A stretch of 64,000 nucleotides of DNA from Halobacillus amylolyticus. GTDB taxonomy: Bacteria > Bacillota > Bacilli > Bacillales > Halobacillaceae. Below the pieces are notes generated by a model that saw nothing but the letters and a program-made list of their open reading frames with translations, did no database searches and was not told the origin of the DNA. Within the stretch, counting starts at the first letter, position 1; each line of letters starts with the position of its first letter. Below, piece by piece: positions 26,801 to 34,418 of the stretch. The stretch lies in contig NZ_CP095075.1 in NCBI RefSeq assembly GCF_022921115.1, positions 3,732,001 through 3,796,000 of the forward strand, given 5' to 3'. The translations under genes were made by a program, and so were the position numbers.

Positions 26801-26995
26801 ATTTATCAAGGAAATTCTCAGGTGCTCGATCATATTCTTGTGAGTGACCACTTGAAAAAAGATACGAAAATTGATGCGGTTCACATCAATGCCGACTTTT
26901 CTGAAGCAAGTGGACGTGCAAGTGACCATGATCCAATTCTAGCCCAGATTCATGTAAAAAAAGGAAAAGGAACACACCCCGATTTCCATAAATAA
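23885..26995 (+). CDS. Large secreted nuclease with lamin-tail, OB-fold and endonuclease/exonuclease/phosphatase domains
   Basis: 1036 aa. Signal peptide at 1-29 (FKKTVVTGLAAVLALSPFSS, cleavage after SHAA). Domains in order: lamin-tail domain at about 33-140 (FFSEYIEGSSYNKAIELYNG), OB-fold at about 200-290, a chitobiase-type C-terminal repeat at about 385-455 (GTIHYTTDGSEPNGSS), another OB-fold at about 475-570, and the EEP nuclease domain at about 720-1020. Catalytic motifs: ASYNVENF, VGLTEVQDN, VNHFNSKGGD, LGDLNDF and ASDHDPI. It resembles extracellular DNases used for phosphate or nucleotide scavenging or biofilm turnover. Monocistronic, followed by REP R8. Confidence 0.9.
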   Translation: MRFKKTVVTGLAAVLALSPFSSGLPQSHAAEVPSDLFFSEYIEGSSYNKAIELYNGTDGEVNLSGYTIEMYANGSLEPTGTFDLSGTLASGEVFVAANSRANEEILASADATNNSAINFNGNDPIVLKKDGAVVDSIGQIGSEESFAGDVTLVRKESVTAGDTNTEDTFDTTKEWDSYAKDTTEYLGSYQMTDVPPVELQSIAEARASEPGSTVKVQGVATAAFNTGGQTNLYIQDETGGIIVRAPGLSAEVGDVVSATGEFSAYYGMQQILASTANVDVVTPDAGVPTPEKVTSQQFSQDNGEAIEGEFVQVGEVEVLSKNSYGDFTVQDESGTFTITPNDENALEVGKTYEQISGVVNYSFNEYKLVPRNDRDIVEEVFAVQANPTSGSLVIGEKVELYTAQPNGTIHYTTDGSEPNGSSEEYTEPIAIEQDTTLKAVVVKESGEVSPVASFDYTVLKPFDDVDIHDIQGASHTSPYEGNVVEDVEGVVTKLDGTNGFYMQSLQPDDNVATSEGIYVYDRSGTVKVGDHVEVAGEVTEWREEGYYDAEDLLTTQISASEVNVLADGIELPDPIVLGVDRQQPTEVIENDGMESFDAKEDGLDFYESLEGMLIGIEDATVAAPVKYEELAVYGKASEDQKFTRAEGLLITPDDYNPERLLIDVDGLGIDAVTGDYFNEMITGVVSYDYSNFKIRPTGEFPDLMDGGTEREVTELESSNQKLTVASYNVENFSAASDPEKAARLGEALVKNLNGPDIVGLTEVQDNNGPTDDGTVAADESYQAVIKAIEAAGGPSYKFASIAPVDKMDGGQPGGNIRVGFLYNPERVSLTDKPKGDAVTAVEVNKDGLTLNPGRVAPMDDAFNDSRKPLAAEFKFNGEKVIVIVNHFNSKGGDGALFGAEHPVVLGSEAQRVQQAEVVNDFVEEIDEEVKRENVVVLGDLNDFTFSDPVQTLAGDDLTNMIEELPTEDRYSYIYQGNSQVLDHILVSDHLKKDTKIDAVHINADFSEASGRASDHDPILAQIHVKKGKGTHPDFHK

Positions 26996-27009
26996 TAATT
27001 CCTTAATTA

Positions 27010-27050
27010 ACCACCTCAGGTCATCCAGATTTTGGATGACCTGAGGTGGT
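27010..27050. repeat. REP hairpin R8
   Basis: 18-bp arms, loop GATTT (reverse-complement orientation), followed by ATTTTTTT. Between convergent genes; terminator-like in the plus direction. Confidence 0.95.
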
Positions 27051-27070
27051 ATTTTTTTCAGTATCCTTCT

Positions 27071-27922
27071 CTACTTCTGCTCATCGATGGCGGCTCTGGA
27101 GCTGTCGAGTGATTGGATGACTTCATCATAGTAGCTGGATACATAACTCATAAATAGGATGTCTATAACGTGAAGCTGGGCTAGTCTTGACGATGTGGCA
27201 GCACTGCGAATCATCGCCTCCTGGGTTGATGACGTGTAAAGAGGGATGTCAGCAAGCTGTGAGATGGCAGAGGAGCCATATTTGGTAATACTGATGGTCT
27301 TCATCCCATTTTTCTTAGCGAGGCGAATAAATTGAACCGCTTCTTTCGTTTCTCCGGAAAACGACACAACGATGGCCACATCATTCTCCCTTGCATTGGA
27401 TAACGTTGTATAGGACATATGTGGGTCCTGTAAATAGAAGGCGTACCGGCCTGCCCGTAAGAACTTCTGCTGGCCATCAGCGGCCACAAGTCCTGAAGCA
27501 CCGATACCAAACAAGTGGAGTGAACTCGCTTCATGAATGTCCTGAACCGCTCGTTCTACATCTTCCCGTCTAAGCATTTCCTCGGTTTCTTTCAAAATTT
27601 GAACACCATTATGCGTCATTTGCTCAATAATATGGTGAATCGATTCGCCTTTATCAATGTCACGATATTCTGAAGAGGATGGCTTTTGGACATCCCCGGC
27701 AATCCTCATTTTTAATTCTTGAAACCCCTTTAAATCCAGTGATTTACACAAGCGAATGACGGCTGCAGAGCTTGTCTCACTTTGCTCGGCAAGTTCCTTT
27801 ACAGTCATCGTTATGACAGGTTGTGGTGAGGATAAAATATATTTAGCAATCTTTTGTTCTGAAGTCGGCAGGGTATTTTCTATACTTTTTAACATGGCTA
27901 AGCCGCCAGATATGTACGACAT
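27071..27922 (-). CDS. murR: MurR/RpiR-family transcriptional regulator
   Basis: 283 aa. The N-terminal HTH (VKELAEQSETSSAAVIRLCK, about 41-60) is followed by a SIS sugar-phosphate domain (about 110-260). It starts at ATG 27922 with GAGGAGG upstream. It lies divergently from murK-murQ, so it most likely senses N-acetylmuramic acid 6-phosphate and represses that operon; a palindrome at 28087-28101 is a candidate site. The symbol rests on this context; the family is certain. Confidence 0.85.
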   Translation of the reverse strand: MSYISGGLAMLKSIENTLPTSEQKIAKYILSSPQPVITMTVKELAEQSETSSAAVIRLCKSLDLKGFQELKMRIAGDVQKPSSSEYRDIDKGESIHHIIEQMTHNGVQILKETEEMLRREDVERAVQDIHEASSLHLFGIGASGLVAADGQQKFLRAGRYAFYLQDPHMSYTTLSNARENDVAIVVSFSGETKEAVQFIRLAKKNGMKTISITKYGSSAISQLADIPLYTSSTQEAMIRSAATSSRLAQLHVIDILFMSYVSSYYDEVIQSLDSSRAAIDEQK

Positions 27923-28086
27923 GACGATTCGATTCCTCCTCTGTACGATACGGTCGAACTTTCATTATAAATTAAAAATGAATGAAAAACGGAATGGTAA
28001 GGCTTCAGCAAGTAATATATTGGTGAAAGACGCGAAAAACAATCGGGTGTAAAACGCTTACATTACAAGATAAGTATATGCTATAA

Positions 28087-28101
28087 TGAAATTAAATTTC
28101 A
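28087..28101. promoter_or_regulatory. Candidate MurR operator palindrome
   Basis: TGAAATTAAATTTCA is a perfect palindrome around a central A. It lies in the murR-murK divergent gap, next to an AT-rich TATAAT-containing stretch. Binding is inferred. Confidence 0.5.
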
Positions 28102-28154
28102 ATTATAATTTATAATAATTAAAATTATATACTAAGCAGGGGGGCGTTTCGATC

Positions 28155-28238
28155 ATGAATGAGATCTACAACTCAGGACTTTATCAGAGGTCACTGATGT
28201 TTAAAAGTGAAAACCAGCATGGGGAAGATCAACCATGA
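28155..28238 (+). CDS. Putative 27-aa leader ORF of murK
   Basis: ATG 28155 follows a GGGGGG-type ribosome site and the frame ends in TGA overlapping the murK ATG (ATGA). The peptide, MNEIYNSGLYQRSLMFKSEN and seven more residues, matches nothing I know. It could couple translation to murK or be chance. Confidence 0.4.
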   Translation: MNEIYNSGLYQRSLMFKSENQHGEDQP

Positions 28239-29113
28239 TTATTGGTATAGATGCAGGTGGAACGTCCACGAAGGGAGCACTCATTAATGAACGAGAAGAT
28301 GTCCTATTCACCTTTGAATCTGGGTACGGCAATCCTCTAATGAATGAGCACAAGGCCTTTCAACATATTGAAAATGTGGTAAGTGCCTGTACACAAGCCT
28401 CCGAAGAGCCCATTGATCATATTGTTATCGGTATGGCAGGCTATGAAACATTTAAAAATAAAATGGTTATTCCAGATTCTTGGCGGTCGTCTCAAAAAAT
28501 CATTTTGATTAGCGACGCAGAGTTGGCTTATGAAGCAGGTTTGCCTGCTCAGGAAGGGATACTTACTATTGCTGGTACGGGATCCATTCACGTAGGAAAG
28601 AAAAATGAGCGGCTTTTTATCAGGGGCGGGTGGGGACACTTGCTTGGGGATGAAGGAGGGGGTTACGATCTGGGCCGATCTGCGGTTCAACGGGTGGCGT
28701 ATACCCTTGAAATGGACTTGAAACGTTCGGCCTTTTGCCAAAAGATCTTGACCTATATGGGCGTTACGGATGTTAACGGCATCAAGGCATGGTTCTATTC
28801 GCAGGATAAATCTGGGGTGGGTGAGCTTGCTTTACTCGTTGAGCGGCTTGCTAATGAGGGGAATCAGGAGGCTTTGGGGTTGCTTGAGGAAAATGCTTGT
28901 GAGCTTGCCGTGCAAGTGCAGCAGCTATATAGGAGGATGCAGCTTGATGAGAAGGCGAAGCTTGTGATGGCCGGGAGTGTGCTGATAGGAAGTGAACGTT
29001 TTCAGTCCTATTTTACTAGAAATCTCACCTGTACTTTTCGTGAAGTGAAGCGGCTTGATCGTCCGGCTTATATGGGGGCGTTTTCAATTGCTAGAAAAAA
29101 AGAGAAATGGTAG
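28235..29113 (+). CDS. murK: N-acetylglucosamine/N-acetylmuramic acid kinase, BadF/BadG family
   Basis: 292 aa ASKHA-fold sugar kinase. Phosphate-1 motif IGIDAGGTSTKGALI (residues 3-17), phosphate-2 region LTIAGTGSIHVG (about 109-120), and the substrate and adenosine motifs GGWGHLLGDEGGGYDLGR (about 131-148). In Bacillaceae this enzyme phosphorylates amino sugars recovered from peptidoglycan, feeding MurQ. It is co-transcribed with murQ (41-base gap) and divergent from murR. It could instead be a pure GlcNAc kinase; the neighbours favour MurK. Confidence 0.85.
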   Translation: MIIGIDAGGTSTKGALINEREDVLFTFESGYGNPLMNEHKAFQHIENVVSACTQASEEPIDHIVIGMAGYETFKNKMVIPDSWRSSQKIILISDAELAYEAGLPAQEGILTIAGTGSIHVGKKNERLFIRGGWGHLLGDEGGGYDLGRSAVQRVAYTLEMDLKRSAFCQKILTYMGVTDVNGIKAWFYSQDKSGVGELALLVERLANEGNQEALGLLEENACELAVQVQQLYRRMQLDEKAKLVMAGSVLIGSERFQSYFTRNLTCTFREVKRLDRPAYMGAFSIARKKEKW

Positions 29114-29154
29114 TTCAGTGGTTCGTCAATTTTGAATAAGAGAGGGATCAGTCT

Positions 29155-30063
29155 ATGAATATAAGGGAAATTTCTACGGAACGAAGAAATCCAAACACAT
29201 TGACGATTGACCATGCGAGTAGTTTGGAAATCGTTCAGTTAATGAACAAGGAGGATAGCCGGGTCCCTGAGACCATTGAAAAAATTCTACCGCAGATTGC
29301 ATCGGCAATTGATGGCATTACGGAACGGATGACACTTGGCGGGCGCTTGATTTATGTAGGGGCAGGTACGAGCGGCCGTCTTGGGATTCTGGATGCATCT
29401 GAGTGTCCTCCTACATTTAGTACTGATCCTGAAGATGTTCAAGCGCTCATTGCAGGCGGGGAAGCAGCGATTACAAGTTCCTTTGAAGGTGCGGAGGATG
29501 ATGAGGAAAAGGGAGGTGCTGATTTACAAGAAAGAGGGATTAGAAGTCAAGATGTGGTTGTCGGAATTGCGGCGAGCGGCCGTACACCCTATACGATTGG
29601 TGCTATGAGAGCGGCGAAAGAAAAGGGAGCCCTTGTTATTGCGCTCGTCTGCTCACAGGAATCGGAAATGGCGGGGGTTGCAGATCGGGCGCTGGTGGCT
29701 GAGGTTGGGGCTGAGGTCATCACAGGTTCGACGCGCCTAAAGGCAGGAACAGCACAAAAATTGATTTTAAATATGTTATCGACAGGTACCATGATCCAAC
29801 AAGGGAAAGTGTACAGCAATTTAATGGTCGACGTGCAGCCAACTAACGAGAAATTACAAATGCGTTCCAAGCACATTATTATGGAAGCAACGGGTGTGGT
29901 CGAGGAAGAAGCGGCAGAGGCACTTGTTGAATATAGAGCCGTTAAGCCAGCGATCCTATCTTTGCTGACCCCTCTTAAAGGTGATCACGTTCATGTCGCT
30001 CTTGCTAAACATAACGGGCACATAGGAAAAGCAATCCAAGCCCAGCAAAAAACAGAGAAATAA
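29155..30063 (+). CDS. murQ: N-acetylmuramic acid 6-phosphate etherase
   Basis: 302 aa SIS-domain enzyme of standard length. It splits the lactyl ether of MurNAc-6-phosphate, giving GlcNAc-6-phosphate and D-lactate, in cell-wall recycling. Signatures: GAGTSGRLGILDASECPPTF (about 63-82) with the catalytic Glu region, ALIAGGEAAI, and AASGRTPYTIGAM. The start at ATG 29155 has AGAGAGGG upstream. With murR and murK it forms a muropeptide salvage unit; no MurP PTS permease is present here. REP R9 follows 13 bases after the stop. Confidence 0.95.
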   Translation: MNIREISTERRNPNTLTIDHASSLEIVQLMNKEDSRVPETIEKILPQIASAIDGITERMTLGGRLIYVGAGTSGRLGILDASECPPTFSTDPEDVQALIAGGEAAITSSFEGAEDDEEKGGADLQERGIRSQDVVVGIAASGRTPYTIGAMRAAKEKGALVIALVCSQESEMAGVADRALVAEVGAEVITGSTRLKAGTAQKLILNMLSTGTMIQQGKVYSNLMVDVQPTNEKLQMRSKHIIMEATGVVEEEAAEALVEYRAVKPAILSLLTPLKGDHVHVALAKHNGHIGKAIQAQQKTEK

Positions 30064-30076
30064 AGGTGGCTTCCAA

Positions 30077-30145
30077 AAATACCAAAAACCCCCACCTCAG
30101 GTCATCCATAATTTGGATGACCTGAGGTGGGGGTTTTTGGTATTT
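30077..30145. repeat. REP hairpin R9, longest copy
   Basis: 32-bp perfect arms: the 17-bp core plus a 15-bp copy-specific extension (AAATACCAAAAACCC / GGGTTTTTGGTATTT). Loop TAATT. The G5-T5 run on the right would make it a strong terminator for murQ. Confidence 0.95.
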
Positions 30146-30168
30146 AATAACTAGGTCTTTTTACATGA

Positions 30169-30198
30169 TTGACATTTTTCTCTCTTTTTAAGTAATAT
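30169..30198 (+). promoter_or_regulatory. Probable SigA promoter of the symporter operon
   Basis: TTGACA at 30169-30174 and TAATAT at 30193-30198, with 18-bp spacing, lie upstream of the cre site and the first small gene. Confidence 0.55.
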
Positions 30199-30277
30199 TA
30201 TACATATAATTCAACATATTCAGATAATTATGATAAATAAAGAGGGCTAGTCATATCCTCTTATTATTTTGCGTAAA

Positions 30278-30293
30278 ATGATAACGTTTACAA
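30278..30293. promoter_or_regulatory. CcpA cre box
   Basis: The minus strand reads TTGTAAACGTTATCA, which fits the cre consensus WTGNAANCGNWNNCW at every fixed position. Placed between the promoter and ATG 30310, it would give glucose repression of the symporter operon by roadblock. Confidence 0.75.
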
Positions 30294-30309
30294 AATAGGG
30301 GGACTAGTC

Positions 30310-30495
30310 ATGATACCAGTAATCATACTCTCATTAATTACCGTTGTTTCTGTTGTTCTTGCGTTAAGAAGAAAGAAAGTGATCTTTATGCTTGTTCCAT
30401 TATTAGGTCTTTTTGGATTTGCTTTTGTAAAAGTGTTGATGGTTCCTATGCCGTTCTGGGAAACGGTTCGCTTTATTTTTAATTTGCAAGGATGA
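30310..30495 (+). CDS. Small two-helix membrane protein, unknown function
   Basis: 61 aa with TM helices at about 2-18 (PVIILSLITVVSVVLALR) and 22-42 (FMLVPLLGLFGFAFVKVLM). A GGGGG ribosome site lies upstream. First gene of the operon with the DUF4212 subunit and symporter. No family recognised; it may be another accessory subunit. Confidence 0.7.
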   Translation: MIPVIILSLITVVSVVLALRRKKVIFMLVPLLGLFGFAFVKVLMVPMPFWETVRFIFNLQG

Positions 30496-30523
30496 CTTTT
30501 TTCTTAGGAAGGGAGGTGAAGAA

Positions 30524-30817
30524 GTGAGGAAAATGGATCCAGCAAAGGCAGAGGCTTATTTTAAATATAGAACGACGATGATTGTCATTTACTTAACGAT
30601 TGGCTTTTTCGCATCTTATCTTGTTGTATTTTTTGCCAAGGGGCTTTCTTCCATTACCGTAATGGGTATTCCTTTTCATTACTATATGGGAGCTCAAGGT
30701 GCAGTGGTCATTTTTATTATTTTACTTTTTGTAAATGCAGTGATTAGTGACAAAATCGATAAAAAATTCGGCTTCGATCCAAAGTTTGTAGATAGCACGA
30801 ATCAAACAGTCGATTAA
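30524..30817 (+). CDS. Sodium:solute symporter small subunit (DUF4212-like)
   Basis: 97 aa (GTG start with AGGGAGG upstream). Two TM helices (about 19-38 and 53-74) and the family end motif VNAVISDKIDKKFGFDPKF. DUF4212 proteins sit directly before VC_2705-type sodium:solute symporters and are thought to be their small subunit. The gap to the symporter gene is 16 bases. Confidence 0.8.
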   Translation: MRKMDPAKAEAYFKYRTTMIVIYLTIGFFASYLVVFFAKGLSSITVMGIPFHYYMGAQGAVVIFIILLFVNAVISDKIDKKFGFDPKFVDSTNQTVD

Positions 30818-30833
30818 TGGGGGGGAAATTATT

Positions 30834-32495
30834 GTGGATGGACAGTTTACTGTATCACTTATCCTCATAGTCGCTACCTTTTCCCTATATATAGGGATTG
30901 CGATCTTTAATAGAGCACGTGCCACATCAGACTTTTACGTGGCTGGTCGCGGAGTTCCACCTGTTTTTAATGGGATGGCTATTGGTGCTGACTGGATGAG
31001 TGCAGCTTCTTTTATCGGTATGGCCGGTACCGTTATGGCACTCGGTTATGATGGACTTGCTTATATTATGGGATGGACAGGAGGTTACTTGCTGCTAACC
31101 TTCTTATTAGCCCCACAGCTTAGGAAATATGGACGTTATACAGTTCCGGAATTTATTGGGGACAGGTATCGGAGCAATACGGCACGGCTTATTGCTGCAA
31201 TTGCGACGATTATTATTAGTTTTACGTACTCTGTTGGGCAGTTATCAGGCTCAGGTGTTGTTATTGGACGCCTGCTTGAAGTGAACACAGCGACAGGTAC
31301 AATGATCGGGGTCGTGCTCATTGCCTTTTATTCTGCAATGGGTGGGATGAAGGGGATTACATGGACACAGGTGGCCCAATATCTCGTTCTTATTGTTGCT
31401 TATTTAATTCCAGTTATTTTCATGTCTTTACAGCTTACACAAAATCCTGCACCTTGGCTCTCTTATGGTCAAATTATTCAAGAATTACAGGTGCTTGATC
31501 AGCAGCTTGGCATCACCGAATATGTCGTTCCTTTTACGGAAGCGACAAAATGGCAGTTTCTTGCGTTAATGTTCACATTGATGGCCGGTACAGCAGGGCT
31601 TCCTCACGTTATTGTCCGATTTTATACTGTTGCAACAATGAAAGCAGCACGTTGGAGTGGGGCATGGGCGCTTCTCTTTATTGGTTTGCTTTATTTATCA
31701 GCTCCAGCTTATGCAGCTTTTTCAAGGTTCATCCTAATGACAGAAGTGGCGGGATCTTCATTAACCAGCCTGCCAGCTTGGACACAAGCCTGGATTGATA
31801 CAGGAGAGTTATCTTTAGCTGATTCTAATGGTGATGGTATTTTGCAATGGACGGAAATCATGATCAGTAATGATATTGTCGTTATGGCTACACCTGAAAT
31901 TGCTAATCTGGGCGTATTTATTATTGGCTTAATGGCTGCTGGCGCGATGGCTGCAGCACTATCAACGGCTGGTGGATTAATGATTGCGATCTCAGCAGCA
32001 CTATCACACGATATTTATTTCCGAAGCATTAACCCTAACGCTAGTGAAAAGAAACGACTCGCTGTAGGCAGGTGGTCGATCGTTCTTGCTACCGTTTTTG
32101 CAGGGTTGATCGCATTAAACCCACCGGGAGCCATCACACAAATTGTGGCTTGGGCCTTTGCTTTAGCATCAGGATCCTTTTTCCCTGCTTTGTTCCTCGG
32201 TGTTTGGTGGAAACGGGCGAATGGACCGGGTGTCATAGCTGGAATGATCGTTGGTTTAACAGTTACGCTTAGCTATATTTTCGCTGCCAAGTATGGAGGG
32301 TTTACGATCTTAGGGATCATCGATACGGGAGCAGGTGTATTTGGCGCCACAGCAGCTATTCTAACAAATATCATAGTGTCATTATCTACTGCACCGCCAA
32401 CACAAGAAGCACAGGATGAAGTAACCGACCTAAGATATCCAGAACAAGTTCAGTATAAAAATGGCGAAGTTTGGCTTAAAGAAGAACAAAAGTAA
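30834..32495 (+). CDS. Sodium:solute symporter, VC_2705/acetate-type
   Basis: 553 aa, about 13 TM helices, SSS (SLC5) family. It starts at GTG 30834 with GGGGGGA upstream. Family sequences: GADWMSAASFIGMAGTVMAL (about 51-70), YTVPEFIGDRYRSNTARLIA (about 102-121), and FLALMFTLMAGTAGLPHVIV (about 241-260). The pairing with a DUF4212 subunit and the upstream cre box suggest uptake of acetate or another short organic acid that is used once glucose is gone. The exact substrate is not readable. Confidence 0.88.
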   Translation: MDGQFTVSLILIVATFSLYIGIAIFNRARATSDFYVAGRGVPPVFNGMAIGADWMSAASFIGMAGTVMALGYDGLAYIMGWTGGYLLLTFLLAPQLRKYGRYTVPEFIGDRYRSNTARLIAAIATIIISFTYSVGQLSGSGVVIGRLLEVNTATGTMIGVVLIAFYSAMGGMKGITWTQVAQYLVLIVAYLIPVIFMSLQLTQNPAPWLSYGQIIQELQVLDQQLGITEYVVPFTEATKWQFLALMFTLMAGTAGLPHVIVRFYTVATMKAARWSGAWALLFIGLLYLSAPAYAAFSRFILMTEVAGSSLTSLPAWTQAWIDTGELSLADSNGDGILQWTEIMISNDIVVMATPEIANLGVFIIGLMAAGAMAAALSTAGGLMIAISAALSHDIYFRSINPNASEKKRLAVGRWSIVLATVFAGLIALNPPGAITQIVAWAFALASGSFFPALFLGVWWKRANGPGVIAGMIVGLTVTLSYIFAAKYGGFTILGIIDTGAGVFGATAAILTNIIVSLSTAPPTQEAQDEVTDLRYPEQVQYKNGEVWLKEEQK

Positions 32496-32510
32496 TAGAG
32501 GGAAAACCTT

Positions 32511-32549
32511 CCACCTCAGGTCATCCAATTTCTGGATGACCTGAGGTGG
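32511..32549. repeat. REP hairpin R10, overlapping the RAYT 3' end
   Basis: 17-bp core arms only, loop ATTTC, then TTTTTATT on the right. The stop codon of the RAYT gene (32521-32523) lies inside the left arm. Confidence 0.95.
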
Positions 32550-33084
32550 TTTTTATTGGTAATTTTACAAACGAGTCATATTCCTCTTTGTCTTTAAAGT
32601 AGGAGAGGAGTGTTGAGGTGGTAATAAGTGTGCTGGGTGGTCGTTTTGAAAGGTAGAGAGGATAACTGCTCCATGGATATTCTTCAGGGGAAGAGGCGAT
32701 ATTGGCACGACAGGGGTTCAAGTGAATATAACGACTGACTTGAAGCATGGCATTGATGTCACCTTGAAGTTCCGCCTTATATGGTCCTTGAAAGAGGTGG
32801 CCTACGAAATCATATTTTTTGTTAAAATACATGGCATATTTGGAATGAAGTTCTTTCATGAAAATTCCTGGAGGGTGGTCGATCGTCTCAATTAGCAGGT
32901 GAACATGATTTGTCATGAGGCAGTATGCATGAAGATGAAAGGGGTAGCTTTGCTTATTTTGGGCAAGGAGCTCAAGGTAATAATAGCGGTCGCTTGGATC
33001 GTAGAATATATCGGCTTTTCGGTTTCCTCTCGAAGTAATGTGGTAACTGGCATGGGGAAACCATACACGTTTGGGATTAGCCAT
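32521..33084 (-). CDS. REP-associated tyrosine transposase (RAYT, Y1_Tnp/TnpA_REP type)
   Basis: 187 aa single-strand DNA transposase of the HUH superfamily. Motifs: N-terminal YHITSRGNRKADIF (residues 14-27), the metal-binding HUH motif NHVHLLIE (H60-V-H62), and RYIHLNPCRA (118-127) with Y119 the likely catalytic tyrosine. This is the RAYT pattern, not an IS200 transposase. AGAGGATG precedes ATG 33084. REP copies lie on both sides (R10 at the 3' end, R11 86 bases upstream), and 12 more full copies are spread over 30 kb. The last ~9 codons and the stop are read from R10 itself. It probably recognises the hairpin and is how the family spread. Confidence 0.9.
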   Translation of the reverse strand: MANPKRVWFPHASYHITSRGNRKADIFYDPSDRYYYLELLAQNKQSYPFHLHAYCLMTNHVHLLIETIDHPPGIFMKELHSKYAMYFNKKYDFVGHLFQGPYKAELQGDINAMLQVSRYIHLNPCRANIASSPEEYPWSSYPLYLSKRPPSTLITTSTLLSYFKDKEEYDSFVKLPIKTTSGHPEIG

Positions 33085-33169
33085 AACAACATCCTCTTTA
33101 GTTTTTTGGAGACCTTAACTTATATTCGACTCCCTTCACAAAAATCCTGCAAAAAACATGAAAAGGATA

Positions 33170-33220
33170 AATATGCCACCTCAGGTCATCCAATTTCTGG
33201 ATGACCTGAGGTGGCATATT
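33170..33220. repeat. REP hairpin R11, upstream of RAYT
   Basis: 23-bp perfect arms: core plus AATATG/CATATT. Loop ATTTC, the same as R10. It lies in the divergent gap between RAYT and the AEC transporter. Confidence 0.95.
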
Positions 33221-33295
33221 ATGTATAACGACTGATTTTTTGATAAACTAATAGAGTTCGTTTATTGTTTGAATTTATTTTTTGGAGGATTGCTT

Positions 33296-34192
33296 ATGAC
33301 AATATTCTTCCAGGTCGTCCTGCCAGTTGTGCTAGTTTTTCTAGCGGGATTTGTCCTGCAAAAGTTCATGCGGCTAGAAATTAAATCCCTATCAACGGTA
33401 GTTTTATACATCATGCTTCCGTGTCTCGTATTTGAGACTTTTTACCAGGCGGAGTTTAACAACGAGTATATTATGATGTTAGTGTTTTCGATATTATTAC
33501 TATTTAGTATTCTGTTGATTAATAAGGTTGTAGCCAAAGTGGCGAAACTCGATACCTCGGTAGAAAGCGGCATGATTTTATCGACGGCCTTCATGAATGC
33601 GGGGAATTATGGTGCACCTATTGTACTGTTTGCCTTTGGAGAAGCGGGATTCGTCTACTCTGTATCCTTCATGGTGTTGCAGCAAATCGTAATGAATTTT
33701 TTTGGGGTATATTATGCAGCAAAAGGAGCGGCAGGGGTGCGGATGGCGATCTCTACGGTACTGAAGATGCCACCAACTTATGCAGTTATTATTGCATTAA
33801 TCATCAAATTTTCACCGATTACTATTCCAGAAAATTTGATGTCAAGCGTGTCGCTTGTAGGGGATGCAACGATCCCAACTGTGATGATTTTGTTAGGAAT
33901 GCAGCTTGCTAATATTACGGTGAAAAACTTAGATTGGGTCAAAATATCTTATGCGGCTACACTAAGGCTAGCAGCTTCGCCCTTAATCGCCTGGGGATTG
34001 ACGGTCTTGCTTCCAATGAGTGATTTAATGGCAAATGTGCTGATTATTTCAGCTGCGATGCCTTCAGCGGCAACAACGACGATGTATGCTGTGCAGTTTG
34101 ATTCTAAACCTGATCTCGTCTCAAGTATTACGTTAATCACCACCATTATTAGTGTTGTCACCATCCCTGTAGCACTGAACATCTTGACGTAA
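33296..34192 (+). CDS. AEC-family (auxin efflux carrier type) transporter
   Basis: 298 aa from ATG 33296, chosen for the TTTGGAGGA ribosome site 6 bases before it (a TTG at 33269 is in frame). About ten TM helices in two halves. The N-terminal VLPVVLVFLAGFVLQKF and the central MNAGNYGAPIVLFAFGE (about 99-115) are typical of bacterial AEC permeases for malonate, malate or other acids. Substrate unknown. Followed 19 bases later by REP R12. Confidence 0.88.
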   Translation: MTIFFQVVLPVVLVFLAGFVLQKFMRLEIKSLSTVVLYIMLPCLVFETFYQAEFNNEYIMMLVFSILLLFSILLINKVVAKVAKLDTSVESGMILSTAFMNAGNYGAPIVLFAFGEAGFVYSVSFMVLQQIVMNFFGVYYAAKGAAGVRMAISTVLKMPPTYAVIIALIIKFSPITIPENLMSSVSLVGDATIPTVMILLGMQLANITVKNLDWVKISYAATLRLAASPLIAWGLTVLLPMSDLMANVLIISAAMPSAATTTMYAVQFDSKPDLVSSITLITTIISVVTIPVALNILT

Positions 34193-34211
34193 GAGTTAAA
34201 TTACCAAAAAC

Positions 34212-34254
34212 CCCCACCTCAGGTCATCCATAAATTGGATGACCTGAGGTGGGG
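34212..34254. repeat. REP hairpin R12
   Basis: 19-bp arms, loop TAAAT, then TATTTTT. Its left flank (TACCAAAAACCCCC) is identical to that of R9, though its right flank no longer pairs there. Confidence 0.95.
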
Positions 34255-34259
34255 TATTT

Positions 34260-34418
34260 TTACTTTTTCTCTTCTTTTTTGCTTTTGAAAAACATGTATA
34301 GGTTTGTACAGACTAGTGCGATTGATAACACAGCGGAGAATGTTGAGAGTTCTAGAGCTGTAAAGTAGCCGATTATTAAATAGACGATAAAAAAAGCTGC
34401 GAACAATAAATAAAACAA
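34260..34418 (-). CDS. Small two-helix membrane protein
   Basis: About 52 aa if it starts at TTG 34418, which has AAAGGAAG 6 bases upstream; the frame stays open to 34493. Two TM helices (FYLLFAAFFIVYLIIGYF and FSAVLSIALVCTNLYMFF) and a charged tail KSKKEEKK. No family recognised. Confidence 0.5.
   Translation of the reverse strand: MFYLLFAAFFIVYLIIGYFTALELSTFSAVLSIALVCTNLYMFFKSKKEEKK

Noticed and set aside
32521..33084. Reading the transposase as an IS200/IS605 TnpA with a tnpB partner
   Set aside because: The RYIHLNP motif and flanking REP copies are RAYT features, the length (187 aa) exceeds IS200 TnpA, and no tnpB is nearby.
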